This document shows, piece by piece, positions 46,742 to 55,492 of a DNA stretch of 64,000 nt; the first letter of the stretch is position 1; every line of letters begins with the position of its first letter. The translations under genes were made by a program, and so were the position numbers. Source of the DNA: Stenotrophomonas sp. ASS1 (GTDB lineage Bacteria > Pseudomonadota > Gammaproteobacteria > Xanthomonadales > Xanthomonadaceae); contig NZ_CP031167.1 of assembly GCF_004346925.1 (NCBI RefSeq), positions 2,686,001-2,750,000 of the forward strand, given 5' to 3'. A model generated the notes under the pieces. That model did no database searches and had not been told where the DNA came from. It saw nothing but the letters and a program-made list of their open reading frames with translations.

Positions 46742-46771
46742 CAAGCCCCGCCTCTGCGGGGCTTGTTGTTT
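46742..46771 (+). terminator. Terminator of ppsA
   Basis: CAAGCCCCG-CCTCTG-CGGGGCTTG followed by TTGTTT: a nine-base-pair stem with T-rich tail. Confidence 0.85.
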
Positions 46772-46815
46772 CTGGCGTCTGCGCGCGCCACCTCCCCCGC
46801 TGCAAAGGAGCCCGC

Positions 46816-47709
46816 ATGCTCGCCACTGCCCCACCCGCCCCCGCCGCAACACCCTGGTTCCACTCGCTCGATTGGGAACGCCTGCTGGAGACCTACGGCG
46901 TGCCATTGCTGGCCGCGATCGTGGTGCTGCTGGTCGGCATGTGGGTGGCACGACGCCTGTCCAATGCGATGCCACGCGCCACCGCGCGCATGGGCGTGGA
47001 CCCGATGCTGGGTAACTTCCTGCGCAACGTGGTGTACGCCGCGTCGCTGGTGATCGTGGTGGTGCTGGCAATCGGCACGCTGGGCGTGCAGATCACCCCG
47101 CTGCTGGCCGTGCTCGGCACCGCCGGCCTGGCGGTAGGCCTGGCACTGAAGGATTCGCTGTCCAACATCGCCTCGGGCGTCATGCTGGTGACGCTGCGCC
47201 CGTTCCGCGTCGGTGATGTAGTGACGGTGGCCGGACAGACCGGCACGGTGCGCGAAGTGCGCATCTTCCAGACCGTCATCACCGGTGCCGACAATCAGCA
47301 CACCACCATTCCGAACACGCTGATCACCGCTGCGCCGATCATCAACCTGACCGCCGAGCCGACCCGCCGCGTCGAACTGGTGGTGGGCATCGGCTATGAA
47401 GACAACATCCAGCTGGCGCGCGACACCGCGCTGGCGCTGATGAAGGCCGACCCGCGCGTATTGCAGACGCCGGCACCGGACGTGGTGGTGTACGAACTGG
47501 GCGCGCACGCGATCAATCTTGGCATCCGCTGCTACGTGAAGTCGGCCGACTGGTTCGGTACCAAGGTCACGCTGTTGGAGCAGCTCAAGCTGGGCTTCGA
47601 CAAGGCCGGCATCAACATCCCGTATCCGCAGCAGGACATGCACCTGTACCTGCACGGCAAGGATGGCGGCGTGGTCGAGGCCGACGCGCTGGTGCGCGAC
47701 AAGCCCTGA
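46816..47709 (+). CDS. MscS-family small-conductance mechanosensitive channel
   Basis: A 297-residue inner-membrane channel opened by membrane tension. Three membrane helices are seen (about 28-50, 74-95 and 100-130); the pore helix is LAVLGTAGLAVGLALKDSLS with the Gly/Ala packing pattern. The beta domain follows (FRVGDVVTVAGQTGTVREVR, NTLITAAPIINLT), then the alpha/beta C-terminal domain. It is the length of E. coli MscS. It follows the ppsA terminator, so it is independently transcribed. Confidence 0.92.
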   Translation: MLATAPPAPAATPWFHSLDWERLLETYGVPLLAAIVVLLVGMWVARRLSNAMPRATARMGVDPMLGNFLRNVVYAASLVIVVVLAIGTLGVQITPLLAVLGTAGLAVGLALKDSLSNIASGVMLVTLRPFRVGDVVTVAGQTGTVREVRIFQTVITGADNQHTTIPNTLITAAPIINLTAEPTRRVELVVGIGYEDNIQLARDTALALMKADPRVLQTPAPDVVVYELGAHAINLGIRCYVKSADWFGTKVTLLEQLKLGFDKAGINIPYPQQDMHLYLHGKDGGVVEADALVRDKP

Positions 47710-47722
47710 TCCGACACAGAAA

Positions 47723-47830
47723 TGCCGGCCAGCGGCCGGCACTACCCTGCCCCGCACATCCTGGTAGTGCCGGCCGCGGGCCGGCACCCACCCCATCTCC
47801 ATACATCGGTAGTGCCGGCCGCTGGCCGGC
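47723..47830. repeat. Cluster of three SMAG-type REP units
   Basis: Units at 47723-47745 (minus orientation), 47764-47787 and 47809-47830 (both plus), all GTAGTGCCGGCCG.GGCCGGC variants, fill the gap between the convergent MscS and Old Yellow Enzyme genes. Confidence 0.9.
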
Positions 47831-47841
47831 AGCCTCCGGGA

Positions 47842-48957
47842 TCAGGCGGCGACGCTTTCTTCCAGCGACGCGTAATCGGTGAACCCGACCGCACCACCGC
47901 CGAAGAACGTTGCGCGATCCGGCGGGTTCAGCTCCGCCCCCAGACGCAGGCGCTCGGGCAGGTCGGGATTGGCAATGAACGGGCGACCGAAGCCGATCAG
48001 GTCGGCCCAACCTTCAGCCAGTGCCTGCTCGGCGCGCTCGGCGGTGTACTTGCCGGCGTAGATCAGGGTGCCCGGGTAGACCATGCGCAGCGCCTGCTTG
48101 AACGCCACTGGCATCAGCGGTGCGTCATCCCAGTCGGCCTCGGCGATGTGCAGGTAGCCCACGCCCAGCTCGCCCAGCAGGTGTGCCGCCGCCAGGTAGG
48201 TGGCCTGCGGCGTATCGTCCACCGCGCCCTGCAACGTCGTCAGCGGCGCCAGGCGCACGCCAACGCGCTCACCACCGGCTTCTGCAGTCACCGCCTGCAC
48301 GACCTCGCGCAGGAAACGCAGCCGGTTCTGCAGCGAGCCACCATAGCCGTCGGTGCGCTGGTTGGCCTGCGAATCGATGAACTGGTTGATCAGATAACCA
48401 TTTGCACCGTGAAGCTCGACACCATCGAAGCCGGCGGCCAGCGCATTGCGGGTGGCCTGCGCGTAGTCGGCGATGATGCCCGGAATCTCGGCCTCGGCCA
48501 GCGCGCGCGGCATCGAGTGCTGGATCATCTCGCCCACGCCCGCTTCCGGGCCGGCGCCGGTGGGGTCGACAAACACCTTCACGCCCTCGGCCAGCAGCGC
48601 CGACGACGACACCGGCGCGGCACCGCCGGGCTGCAGCGCCACGTGCGAGACCCGACCCACATGCCACAACTGGGCGTAGATGCGACCGCCTGCAGCGTGC
48701 ACGGCATCTGTCACCTGTCGCCAGCCCTGCACCTGTTCCGGGCTGTGGATGCCCGGCGTCCAGGCATAGCCCTGGCCCTGCGGGCTGATCTGGGTACCTT
48801 CGCTGACGATCAGGCCCGCGCTGGCCCGCTGCGCATAGTAGGCGGCCATTTCCGCGGTGGCAACGTTGCCGTCGGCAGCGCGCGAGCGGGTCATCGGCGG
48901 CATGACGATTCGGTTGGGCAGGGTCAAGGCGCCCAAGCAGTGGGAGGTGAACAACAT
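47842..48957 (-). CDS. Old Yellow Enzyme family alkene reductase
   Basis: A 371-residue FMN-dependent ene-reductase of the NemA/xenobiotic reductase class. Seen are LPNRIVMPPMTRSRA at the N-terminus, the substrate pair in GVELHGANGYLINQF, the NQRTDGYGGSLQNRLRF stretch, RVGVRLAP and the flavin-phosphate loop GFGRPFIANPDL. It reduces electrophilic alkenes or nitro compounds with NADPH. The start MLFTSH (48957) fits a spaced AGAG; MSA three codons upstream is the alternative. Confidence 0.92.
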   Translation of the reverse strand: MLFTSHCLGALTLPNRIVMPPMTRSRAADGNVATAEMAAYYAQRASAGLIVSEGTQISPQGQGYAWTPGIHSPEQVQGWRQVTDAVHAAGGRIYAQLWHVGRVSHVALQPGGAAPVSSSALLAEGVKVFVDPTGAGPEAGVGEMIQHSMPRALAEAEIPGIIADYAQATRNALAAGFDGVELHGANGYLINQFIDSQANQRTDGYGGSLQNRLRFLREVVQAVTAEAGGERVGVRLAPLTTLQGAVDDTPQATYLAAAHLLGELGVGYLHIAEADWDDAPLMPVAFKQALRMVYPGTLIYAGKYTAERAEQALAEGWADLIGFGRPFIANPDLPERLRLGAELNPPDRATFFGGGAVGFTDYASLEESVAA

Positions 48958-49078
48958 GGCGGACATCTCTTGCGGGGGGAGTGCCAGCAAGAATGGGGAC
49001 CGCCTGCGAAAGGCAACAGGCGTGTTGTGGCAAAACAGTTGTGCCCGGCAGGCAAAGGATGGCCTGGCATGAAGGCTC

Positions 49079-49101
49079 ATCCATGCATGGCGTGGATCTA
49101 C
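49079..49101. repeat. REP unit, GTAGATCC variant
   Basis: ATCCATGCATGGCGTGGATC ending in TAC, the same variant as the pair near 19.2 kb. It overlaps the last codon of the EcsC-like gene. Confidence 0.7.
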
Positions 49102-49973
49102 TCCAGGCGGGGTTCTATCCTGATCGTGCCATGCGCTACGCGGTCATAACAGGTGCGCACCACGTCTTCGCCGTACTTGATCTCCAGCCGGCGCACGATG
49201 AAGTGGCCGCGCGCCATGTCCTGGTAGTAATCGGTGAACATCGTATTGAGCGTCGCACCGGCGGCCGCACCCACAATCGGCACCGCCTGTGCGGCGAATT
49301 TCTCGGTGACCACCACGCCGAAGCGCGCGGCCACCTTCTCCACCATCTTCGCCAGCAGCTTGCCGGCTTCCTTCGGCGCCACGCCCAGGGTGAGGTCGCG
49401 GCCGGTCACCACGCGCCCGGCCAACTCGGCCGACAGGTGGCGCATCACATCGGTGGTGAAGCCACGGGCCAGGTAGTAACCGGTCTCGCTGGCGTCATCG
49501 CGCGGCGAGTTGCCACCCAGCGCGAACACCTCCAGGCAGGCCTGGCGTGTGCTGAACTCGGACAGGTCGAAGCCCTCGCTACGGGCCACGTCGGCTACCG
49601 CACGCATCATGATGGTGGTCGATACCGGCAGCTCGATGAACAGCGCGGCAAAACCAAAGGCGCCGCCCACCGCACCGGACGTCGCTGCCGCCAGCTTGTG
49701 CCAGCGGGTGGATGCCCCCTTGCCGGGCGTGTTGTCCATGCTCCACAGCGCCGCCTGCGCCGACTTGGACAGTGCTGCCTGCACCGCACCGTGGATGCGG
49801 CCGGAGACCGAGCTGGGCAGCGCCTTCACCGCGAACTCCAGCGGCGTGCCGACCAGGTTGGCCATGCGCGCGGTCAGGGTCGGTGCTTCCAGCAGGGTCA
49901 CCGCCCGCTGCAGGTCAGACCAGTCGCGGGCGTCGTGGGCAATGTCGCGGGGGAGCAGGATGGGCTCGTTCAT
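49098..49973 (-). CDS. EcsC-family protein
   Basis: A 291-residue protein of the EcsC family. Glycine/alanine-rich segments are present: AAATSGAVGGAFGFAALFIE, FSTRQACLEVFALGG and FAAQAVPIVGAAAGATLNTM, with a final DYYQDMARGHFIVRRLEIKYG. EcsC relatives accompany an ABC system in Bacillus but are of unknown biochemical role; no ABC genes are adjacent here. It appears monocistronic. Confidence 0.85.
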   Translation of the reverse strand: MNEPILLPRDIAHDARDWSDLQRAVTLLEAPTLTARMANLVGTPLEFAVKALPSSVSGRIHGAVQAALSKSAQAALWSMDNTPGKGASTRWHKLAAATSGAVGGAFGFAALFIELPVSTTIMMRAVADVARSEGFDLSEFSTRQACLEVFALGGNSPRDDASETGYYLARGFTTDVMRHLSAELAGRVVTGRDLTLGVAPKEAGKLLAKMVEKVAARFGVVVTEKFAAQAVPIVGAAAGATLNTMFTDYYQDMARGHFIVRRLEIKYGEDVVRTCYDRVAHGTIRIEPRLE

Positions 49974-50060
49974 GGCGCCGATCTTAGCGCCAGGGAGTTG
50001 AACGGTTCGTCGCGGGGATCAGGGCCCTTTCCGCTGGAAAGGGAACCGCCCCCGGCGCCT

Positions 50061-50124
50061 TGCCGGCCAGCGGCCGGCACTACCAGTTCGCGTGTCACCC
50101 GGTAGCGCCGGGCCATGCCCGGCG
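50061..50124. repeat. Two SMAG-type REP units
   Basis: TGCCGGCCAGCGGCCGGCAC followed by TAC (50061-50083, minus orientation) and a GTAGCGCCGGGCCATGCCCG unit (50102-50124, plus) lie between the EcsC-like and orn genes. Confidence 0.85.
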
Positions 50125-50131
50125 GCGGCGT

Positions 50132-50704
50132 TCAAGCAGTCGGCAGGCCCGACAGCGCGCCCATGAACTGGCGGTAGTGGCGCAGCTCGGCGATCGAGTC
50201 ATGCACGTCGCTCAGTGCGGTGTGGTTGCTGTTCTTGCCGACGCCGGCGGCCACGTTCGGCGCCCAGCGCTTGGCCAGTTCCTTCACCGTGGACACGTCC
50301 AGATTGCGATAGTGGAAGTACTTCTCCAGGCGCGGCATCTGGCGGTGCAGGAAGCGGCGGTCCTGGCAGATGGAGTTACCACACATCGGCGACAGGCCGG
50401 CCGGGATCCACTGCGCCAGGAAATTCACCGTCTGTGCCTCGGCCTGGCCGAGGGTGGTGGTGCTGTCCACCACGCGCTGCCACAGGCCCGAACGGCGGTG
50501 CTGGTTGCGGTTCCACTCGTCCATCGCTTCCAGCGTTTCCAGCGGGTGGTGGATGGCAAATTCCGGGCCTTCGGCCAACACGTTGAGCTGGGCATCGGTG
50601 ACAACGGTCGCGATCTCGATGATCGAATCATTGTCGGTATCCAACCCGGTCATCTCCAGGTCGATCCAGATCAGTCGTTCGTTGGCCGCGCCGTTGTCCG
50701 CCAT
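50132..50704 (-). CDS. orn: Oligoribonuclease
   Basis: A 190-residue DEDDh 3'-5' exonuclease that degrades 2-5 nt RNAs, including pGpG from c-di-GMP turnover. Active-site segments are [35 protein letters not shown] and [11 protein letters not shown], with the general-base His. This is relevant to the two diguanylate cyclases in the window. The length is normal. Confidence 0.95.
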   Translation of the reverse strand: MADNGAANERLIWIDLEMTGLDTDNDSIIEIATVVTDAQLNVLAEGPEFAIHHPLETLEAMDEWNRNQHRRSGLWQRVVDSTTTLGQAEAQTVNFLAQWIPAGLSPMCGNSICQDRRFLHRQMPRLEKYFHYRNLDVSTVKELAKRWAPNVAAGVGKNSNHTALSDVHDSIAELRHYRQFMGALSGLPTA

Positions 50705-50778
50705 GTGTCGCCTCGCTGCTGGGCAGGCGCGCGGCCTACCGGTGGTGGAAAGAGGCGCCCATCATACCCGTTCGCCCC

Positions 50779-51303
50779 TCAACCCTCGCCGCCGTGGTCT
50801 TCCAGCAGCAGCGGTGGCTTGCCACGCTTGGCGCGGAAATAGTTGGTCAGGCGCATGCTGGCGTCCTTGGCCAGCACCCCGCCGTGGATCTCCACCCGGT
50901 GGTTGTGGCGGGCATCGCCGAGCAGGTCGAACACGCTGCCGCAGGCACCGGTCTTGGGATCGCTGGCGCCGTAGACCAGCCGCGAGACACGCGCATGCAC
51001 GATCGCCATCGCGCACATCGCGCACGGCTCCAGGGTCACGTACAGCGTGCTGCCAAGCAGGCGATGATTGGCCAGCCGCTTGCCACCGGCACGCATGGCC
51101 ACGATCTCGGCATGTGCGCTTGGGTCGTGCGAGGCGATGTTGAGGTTCCAGCCCTCGCCCAGCAGTTGGCCGTCGGCGCCCACCAGCACCGCCCCCACCG
51201 GAATCTCATCGAACTCGCGCTGCGCGCGTTCGGCCAGCGCCAGTGCATGGCGCATCCAGTGTTCATCGGCGTCGTGCACCGGTACACCCAGGGCATCGGT
51301 CAT
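50779..51303 (-). CDS. tadA: tRNA-specific adenosine(34) deaminase
   Basis: A 174-residue zinc deaminase making inosine-34 in tRNA-Arg(ACG). The catalytic HAEIVAMR (Glu proton shuttle) and zinc site LEPCAMCAMAI are complete, and KTGACGSVFDLL is the typical following loop. ATG 51303 gives the family length. It sits 74 bases upstream of orn on the same strand. Confidence 0.93.
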   Translation of the reverse strand: MTDALGVPVHDADEHWMRHALALAERAQREFDEIPVGAVLVGADGQLLGEGWNLNIASHDPSAHAEIVAMRAGGKRLANHRLLGSTLYVTLEPCAMCAMAIVHARVSRLVYGASDPKTGACGSVFDLLGDARHNHRVEIHGGVLAKDASMRLTNYFRAKRGKPPLLLEDHGGEG

Positions 51304-51378
51304 GGCGGTTCTCGTGTGTCTGCAGGGCCAGGATGGCCGCCGGGGCCGCATTGTACGCCCGGGGCCGTGCAGGCGCCG

Positions 51379-51738
51379 CTAACGCGCGTCGAAGCGCTCG
51401 CGGGCCGCATCCAGCGCCGGGAAGTTGTGCTCGGCCCAGCGGTCCAGGGCGGACAACGTCTCGACCAAGCCGTGCGCAACCTCGGTCAACCGGTACTCGA
51501 CATGCATCGGCTTGCTGCCCAGATCGCAGCGCTCGACCAGGCCGTTGCGCTCCAGTTGGCGCAATGTCTGCGTCAGCACTTTCTGCGAGATGCCTTCGAT
51601 CTTCCGCAGCAGCGCGCCGTTGCGTTGTGGGCCCTGCGCCAACGCTGGCAACAGCAGCATTACCCACTTGCCGGAGATCAGTGCCAGCGCATCGCGCGCC
51701 GAGCAGTCGGCGGCATAGACATCACCGGGATAGGCCAT
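51379..51738 (-). CDS. HxlR-family transcriptional regulator
   Basis: A 119-residue winged-helix regulator: CSARDALALISGKWVMLLLP (with the conserved early Cys and GKW), then ISQKVLTQTLRQLERNGLVE and YRLTEVAHGLVETLSALDRW. These proteins often sense reactive electrophiles or oxidants. GAGG lies six bases before the start. It is divergent from the flavodoxin-like oxidoreductase gene (78-base gap), a typical regulator/target layout. Confidence 0.92.
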   Translation of the reverse strand: MAYPGDVYAADCSARDALALISGKWVMLLLPALAQGPQRNGALLRKIEGISQKVLTQTLRQLERNGLVERCDLGSKPMHVEYRLTEVAHGLVETLSALDRWAEHNFPALDAARERFDAR

Positions 51739-51816
51739 GGTTACCTCAAGGTACGTAATTGCGACAGTTCGCCGGCATCGCGAGGATGGTCGCACACTCC
51801 AACACGCCCTCTGCTG

Positions 51817-52584
51817 ATGCGCGCCCTGATCCTGCTGGCCCACCCCGAACCCCGTTCCTTCAATGCCCACCTGGCCATGCAGGCGGCCGAGCAGCTGCGG
51901 CACGACCATCTGCAGGTGGACATGGTCGACCTGTATGCAGAAGGCTTCGATCCGCTGGAAGCGGCCTGGCACCATCCACGGCGCCTGCAGCCCGAACGCT
52001 TCGATGCCCAGCGCGAACAGCGCTACAGCGCCGAACACGACCAGTTGCCCGCCGATGTGCGGCATCACCTGCAGCTGCTGCAGGCCGCGGACCTGGTGAT
52101 CCTGCAGTTCCCACTGTGGTGGTTTGCGGCGCCGGCCATCCTCAAGGGCTGGCTGGACCGCGTGCTGGTCTACGGGCCGATGTACAACAGCCGGCAACGC
52201 CACGAGCGCGGCGTGATGCAGGGCAAGCGTGCGTTGCTGAGCGTCACCACCGGCTCTTCGGCGCGGGCGTGCGCGGTCGATGGCCGCGAAGGCGATACCC
52301 GGCTGTTGCTGTGGCCGTTGATGTACAGCCTGCGCTACGTCGGCTTCGAGGTGATGGAGCCGCATATGGTGCACGGCGTGCGCTCAGGGCTTGCAGCGGA
52401 ACGCGTGCAGGCCCACGACGAAGCAATGGTTGCAGCCACCCTTTCCTACCGCGAGCGACTGTCGCGATGGCGGCAGTGGCCGACCGTGCCCTTCAACAGC
52501 AGTGAGGACTTCGAGGATGGCGTGTTGCTGCGCGCGGAAGCGACTGCGTACAGTCCCTTCATCCGCCATCGCAACGCCGGATGA
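51817..52584 (+). CDS. NAD(P)H-dependent oxidoreductase (flavodoxin-like, KefF/MdaB type)
   Basis: A 255-residue FMN/FAD quinone-reductase-like protein. It has RALILLAHPEPRSFNAHLA (phosphate loop), LVILQFPLWWFAAPAILKGW then LDRVLVYG, and LSVTTGSSARACAVDGREGD. It is probably a two-electron quinone or nitro reductase. It is divergent from and likely controlled by the HxlR regulator. Confidence 0.9.
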   Translation: MRALILLAHPEPRSFNAHLAMQAAEQLRHDHLQVDMVDLYAEGFDPLEAAWHHPRRLQPERFDAQREQRYSAEHDQLPADVRHHLQLLQAADLVILQFPLWWFAAPAILKGWLDRVLVYGPMYNSRQRHERGVMQGKRALLSVTTGSSARACAVDGREGDTRLLLWPLMYSLRYVGFEVMEPHMVHGVRSGLAAERVQAHDEAMVAATLSYRERLSRWRQWPTVPFNSSEDFEDGVLLRAEATAYSPFIRHRNAG

Positions 52585-52651
52585 ACCCGCACCTGCAGGC
52601 ACGGCCGGAAAGCTTCATACTTCGCATTCCTGCAAGCACCTTGGTGAACAT

Positions 52652-53089
52652 ATGACCACCCTCCGTCCCTCTCGCGCTGACGACGGCGCCGCCCTTGTCG
52701 ATCTCTGGCGCCGCGCCGTCGACGCCACCCACGACTTCCTCAGCACTGAAGATCGCCTGGCGATCGATGCCGAAGTCGCCGGTTTCCTGCCGCAGGCGCC
52801 GATGACCGTTGCTGTCGATGCACAGGATCGGCCGCTGGGCTTCATGCTGATCGACGGCACCCACATGGAAGCACTGTTCATCGATCCGGACGTGCGCGGC
52901 ACCGGTATCGGTCGGCAGCTGCTGCAGCACGCACTGGCCCTGCACCCGCAGCTGAGCACCGACGTCAACGCACAGAACGCGCAGGCCGTGGGCTTCTACC
53001 TGCGCATGGGCTTTGTCGAAACCGGTCGTTCGCCGCTGGATTCGCAGGGCCGCCCGTATCCGCTGATCCACCTTCGGCATAAGGCCTGA
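52652..53089 (+). CDS. YjaB-like GNAT acetyltransferase
   Basis: A 145-residue acetyltransferase. The start TLRPSRADDGAALVDLWRRA and ATHDFLSTEDRLAIDAEV match the YjaB group; the acetyl-CoA loop is IDPDVRGTGIGRQLLQHAL and the end VNAQNAQAVGFYLRMGFVET. The substrate is unknown. The start codon is preceded by a weak ribosome-binding site (TTGGTGAACAT). Confidence 0.87.
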   Translation: MTTLRPSRADDGAALVDLWRRAVDATHDFLSTEDRLAIDAEVAGFLPQAPMTVAVDAQDRPLGFMLIDGTHMEALFIDPDVRGTGIGRQLLQHALALHPQLSTDVNAQNAQAVGFYLRMGFVETGRSPLDSQGRPYPLIHLRHKA

Positions 53090-53147
53090 CATCCGTTGGC
53101 AGCAACTGCGTGTTAGCGTGGCTGCTTTCGATCAAGGAATGCCGTAC

Positions 53148-53354
53148 ATGGATGGTGCAAAAGCCCTGTTGACCCTGTTTGCGCTGGGCATCAGCCTGGT
53201 CTGGATCCTGGTGCCGTTCGCCATCTTCGCCGTGCGCAACCTGCTGCGTGAGGTACTGGTCGAGCAGCGTCGTACCAATGAACTTCTCGAGCATATCGGC
53301 GGCTACCGCATTCCGAAACCGCAACCCGAACCGACCGTCTGGCGTGCGCCCTGA
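53148..53354 (+). CDS. Small single-pass membrane protein
   Basis: A 68-residue protein with one strong hydrophobic helix (ALLTLFALGISLVWILVPFA), a short basic/amphipathic stretch (RNLLREVLVEQRRTNELLEH) and a proline-rich tail. AAGGAA lies about nine bases before the chosen ATG. The family is not recognised. The last codons form part of a strong inverted repeat. Confidence 0.65.
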   Translation: MDGAKALLTLFALGISLVWILVPFAIFAVRNLLREVLVEQRRTNELLEHIGGYRIPKPQPEPTVWRAP

Positions 53355-53369
53355 GCGGGCGCACGCCAG
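53339..53369. terminator. Strong inverted repeat at gene end
   Basis: CTGGCGTGCGCCC-TGAGC-GGGCGCACGCCAG, perfect 13-bp arms overlapping the stop of the small membrane protein gene. There is no T-run, but it lies between convergent genes and probably ends both transcripts. Confidence 0.6.
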
Positions 53370-53376
53370 CCGTGGC

Positions 53377-53874
53377 TCAGGCTGTCGCCTCGAAGGCCGG
53401 TGAGTACTGCACCTCGCCCTGAGCCAGCGGAGGCTGCAGGCAAAGCGCCTGGAAGTACTCCGCCGGCACGCCCGGCAACACCAGGCCCGGCTCGGCACGG
53501 AAGCCGAAGCGCCCGTAATAGGCCGGCTCGCCCAGCAATACACAGCCATGCGCACCCTGCTGACGCAGTGCTTCAAGTGCGGCGCGCATCAGGGCCGCAC
53601 CGATGCCCTGCCCCTGCCACGCGGGCACTACCGAGATCGGGCCCAGACCAAACCAGCCCGCGCTGCCATCGCTGACCGTCACCGGCGACAGGGCAATGTG
53701 ACCGACCACCTGGCCCTGAGTTTCGGCGACCAGCGAAATGCTCAACTCCCCGCGGGTGCGCAGGGCGTCGACGATGAACTGCTCGGTGTGGCTGCTGTGC
53801 GGGGCTTCGCGGAAGGCGGCCTCGGTGAGTGCATGGATGGCGGCGTGGTCGGCCGTGGTTTCGGTGCGGATCAT
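53377..53874 (-). CDS. GNAT-family N-acetyltransferase
   Basis: A 165-residue acetyltransferase of the YhbS/predicted N-acetyltransferase group: IRTETTADHAAIHALTEAAF, LSPVTVSDGSAGWFGLGPIS, VVPAWQGQGIGAALMRAAL (acetyl-CoA loop) and CVLLGEPAYYGRFGFR. The substrate is unknown. ATG 53874 is used; a TTG three codons upstream is possible. Confidence 0.87.
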   Translation of the reverse strand: MIRTETTADHAAIHALTEAAFREAPHSSHTEQFIVDALRTRGELSISLVAETQGQVVGHIALSPVTVSDGSAGWFGLGPISVVPAWQGQGIGAALMRAALEALRQQGAHGCVLLGEPAYYGRFGFRAEPGLVLPGVPAEYFQALCLQPPLAQGEVQYSPAFEATA

Positions 53875-53883
53875 GCAGTTCAA

Positions 53884-54141
53884 GAGAACGCCTTTGATAA
53901 TGTGATGAATGCGTGAATTATTGATTTACGTCGCAGATTCAACCGCGAGCAGCCCCTGCCAGCAAGGCCAACGCGACGCCCGAATCCCCTGTGCTGCAAT
54001 CGATTCGCCGGAATACACCGCATCGGGCGCGTCAAAAAGCCGTCGCGGCGGTGGCGCAGCGTTCCTGACACGCTCCATAATCGAGAAACCTGTCACCCAG
54101 GAAGGATATATGGACATGGACGCACGATGCAGGATCAGGCC
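53884..54141. other. AT-richer leader region before the effector operon
   Basis: About 240 bases, noticeably AT-rich at 53890-53935 (TTTGATAATGTGATGAATGC), marking a composition change from the housekeeping block. No gene is supported. It should hold the promoter of the lipoprotein-lipase operon; TTGATA at 53893 followed by an AT-rich -10 (ATTATT) 17 bases on is a candidate. Confidence 0.45.
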
Positions 54142-54798
54142 ATGGGAGTAGCGCTCCCTGAAAGGAAAAGGCAGCCGCTGCTGGCGTTGCTCGCCCTTAT
54201 CCCACTGGCCGCATGCTCGCCCTATGCTGATGCCGAGCGCGACGTCGCCGCTGGTGGGCGCGGCCTGGCCAAACTCAATCCTGCACCAAAGCAGGGCTAC
54301 GAGCTGGTGCTGATACTGAAGGATGCCCCCGGTCCCTTCGCGGTGGTCGAGGGCGTTGCCCAGTACGACGCACGCAACTACGCAGCATGTGGGCGGATCG
54401 TACCTGCAACGGGCACTGCGGGCCGCATCACCAGTCAGGAACCTATCGCACTGCGCCAGGTGGGCGAGAACGAATACCGCGGCACGTTCTACCTCGACCG
54501 AATGCAGGACGAGGATTACTACGGGCGTGGTGTCTGCCATTGGGCGCTGACGGGAGTCGGTGCGATGTTGCGCGCTACGACCGGCGAGGCGGATACGCGA
54601 TTCCTGACGTTCATCGACAAGGAGCGCATGGAGAACGAGTCTCCTCTGACGCTCTACTACCCAAAGTTGATCTATCCACTCGCCGCCACCGTCGCCAACT
54701 ATGGCGCCAGTGGCGAGGAGAATCCATCAGAGTACAGCGAAGATCTGCGCGACGCGCTGTTCTCGACCACCACCACTGTGCAGAAACTCGCGCCATGA
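54142..54798 (+). CDS. Lipoprotein, probable T4SS-effector immunity protein (paralogue 1)
   Basis: A 218-residue lipoprotein: signal peptide ending LIPLAAC at about residue 25. The mature part GRGLAKLNPAPKQGYELVLI, DAPGPFAVVEGVAQYDARNY, RITSQEPIALRQVGENEYRG and DYYGRGVCHWALTGVGAM is closely similar to the next gene product. Two conserved cysteines may pair. Placed just before a lipase effector, a periplasm-facing lipoprotein is the expected form of an immunity (X-Tfi) protein. AGGA lies seven bases before ATG 54142; ATG 54127 is in frame but has no site. Confidence 0.75.
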   Translation: MGVALPERKRQPLLALLALIPLAACSPYADAERDVAAGGRGLAKLNPAPKQGYELVLILKDAPGPFAVVEGVAQYDARNYAACGRIVPATGTAGRITSQEPIALRQVGENEYRGTFYLDRMQDEDYYGRGVCHWALTGVGAMLRATTGEADTRFLTFIDKERMENESPLTLYYPKLIYPLAATVANYGASGEENPSEYSEDLRDALFSTTTTVQKLAP

Positions 54799-54838
54799 GC
54801 TGCCAGTTCAACCATTCCTACCCCCAAGGAGGCCGACA

Positions 54839-55492
54839 TTGCGCCACAAGATGATCCCGTGCCTTGCTCTGCTTCTATTGACCGCCTGCAATCCGGAGAC
54901 CGCCATGAACCAGGAACGTGCCGCTGCTGAAGCCGATGTCGCCCAGGGTGGGCGTGGCCTCGCCAAGCTCAACCCCAGCCCGCGCAAGGCCTATGAACTG
55001 GTGCTGCGCCTGAAGGATGCACCCGGTGAGTTCGCGGTGGTTGAAGGTGTCGCGCAGTACGACGTGACCAACGAAGACCAGTGCGGGCACATCGAACCGG
55101 CCACCGGTACCGCCGCACGCATCACCAGCCAGGAACCGGTGGAGCTGCGCAAGGTCGCCGACGGCGAATACCGCGGCACCGTGTACCTCGACCGGATGCT
55201 GGATGAGGACTACTACGGTCGTGGCGTCTGCAAGTGGGAATTCAGCGGCGCCGGCGCGATGCTGAAAGCCACCGGCGCCGAGGGTGAAACGCGCTTCCTG
55301 TCGTTCATTGAGGCAGCGCCGTTCGTCAAAGGCGAGACCGAAACTCGCCACTATCCTCGCGCAGACTATCCGCGTGTGAACGAGATTCCTGATTACGGCG
55401 CAAGCGGCCAGGAAGATCCCACCAAGTTCCGGCCTGAACTGCAGAATGCGCTGTTCTCCGCTTCGCTTGAAGCCAGTGAGGTGCGCCAATGA
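54839..55492 (+). CDS. Lipoprotein, probable immunity protein (paralogue 2)
   Basis: A 217-residue lipoprotein starting at TTG 54839, which has a perfect AAGGAGG seven bases upstream; ATG 54851 is the alternative. The lipobox is LLLTAC. Conserved blocks GRGLAKLNPSPRKAYELVLR, AVVEGVAQYDVTNEDQCG, RITSQEPVELRKVADGEYRG and DYYGRGVCKWEFSGAGAM show it arose by duplication with the preceding gene. Its stop overlaps the lipase start (ATGA, 55489-55492), so toxin and protector are translationally coupled. Confidence 0.8.
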   Translation: MRHKMIPCLALLLLTACNPETAMNQERAAAEADVAQGGRGLAKLNPSPRKAYELVLRLKDAPGEFAVVEGVAQYDVTNEDQCGHIEPATGTAARITSQEPVELRKVADGEYRGTVYLDRMLDEDYYGRGVCKWEFSGAGAMLKATGAEGETRFLSFIEAAPFVKGETETRHYPRADYPRVNEIPDYGASGQEDPTKFRPELQNALFSASLEASEVRQ

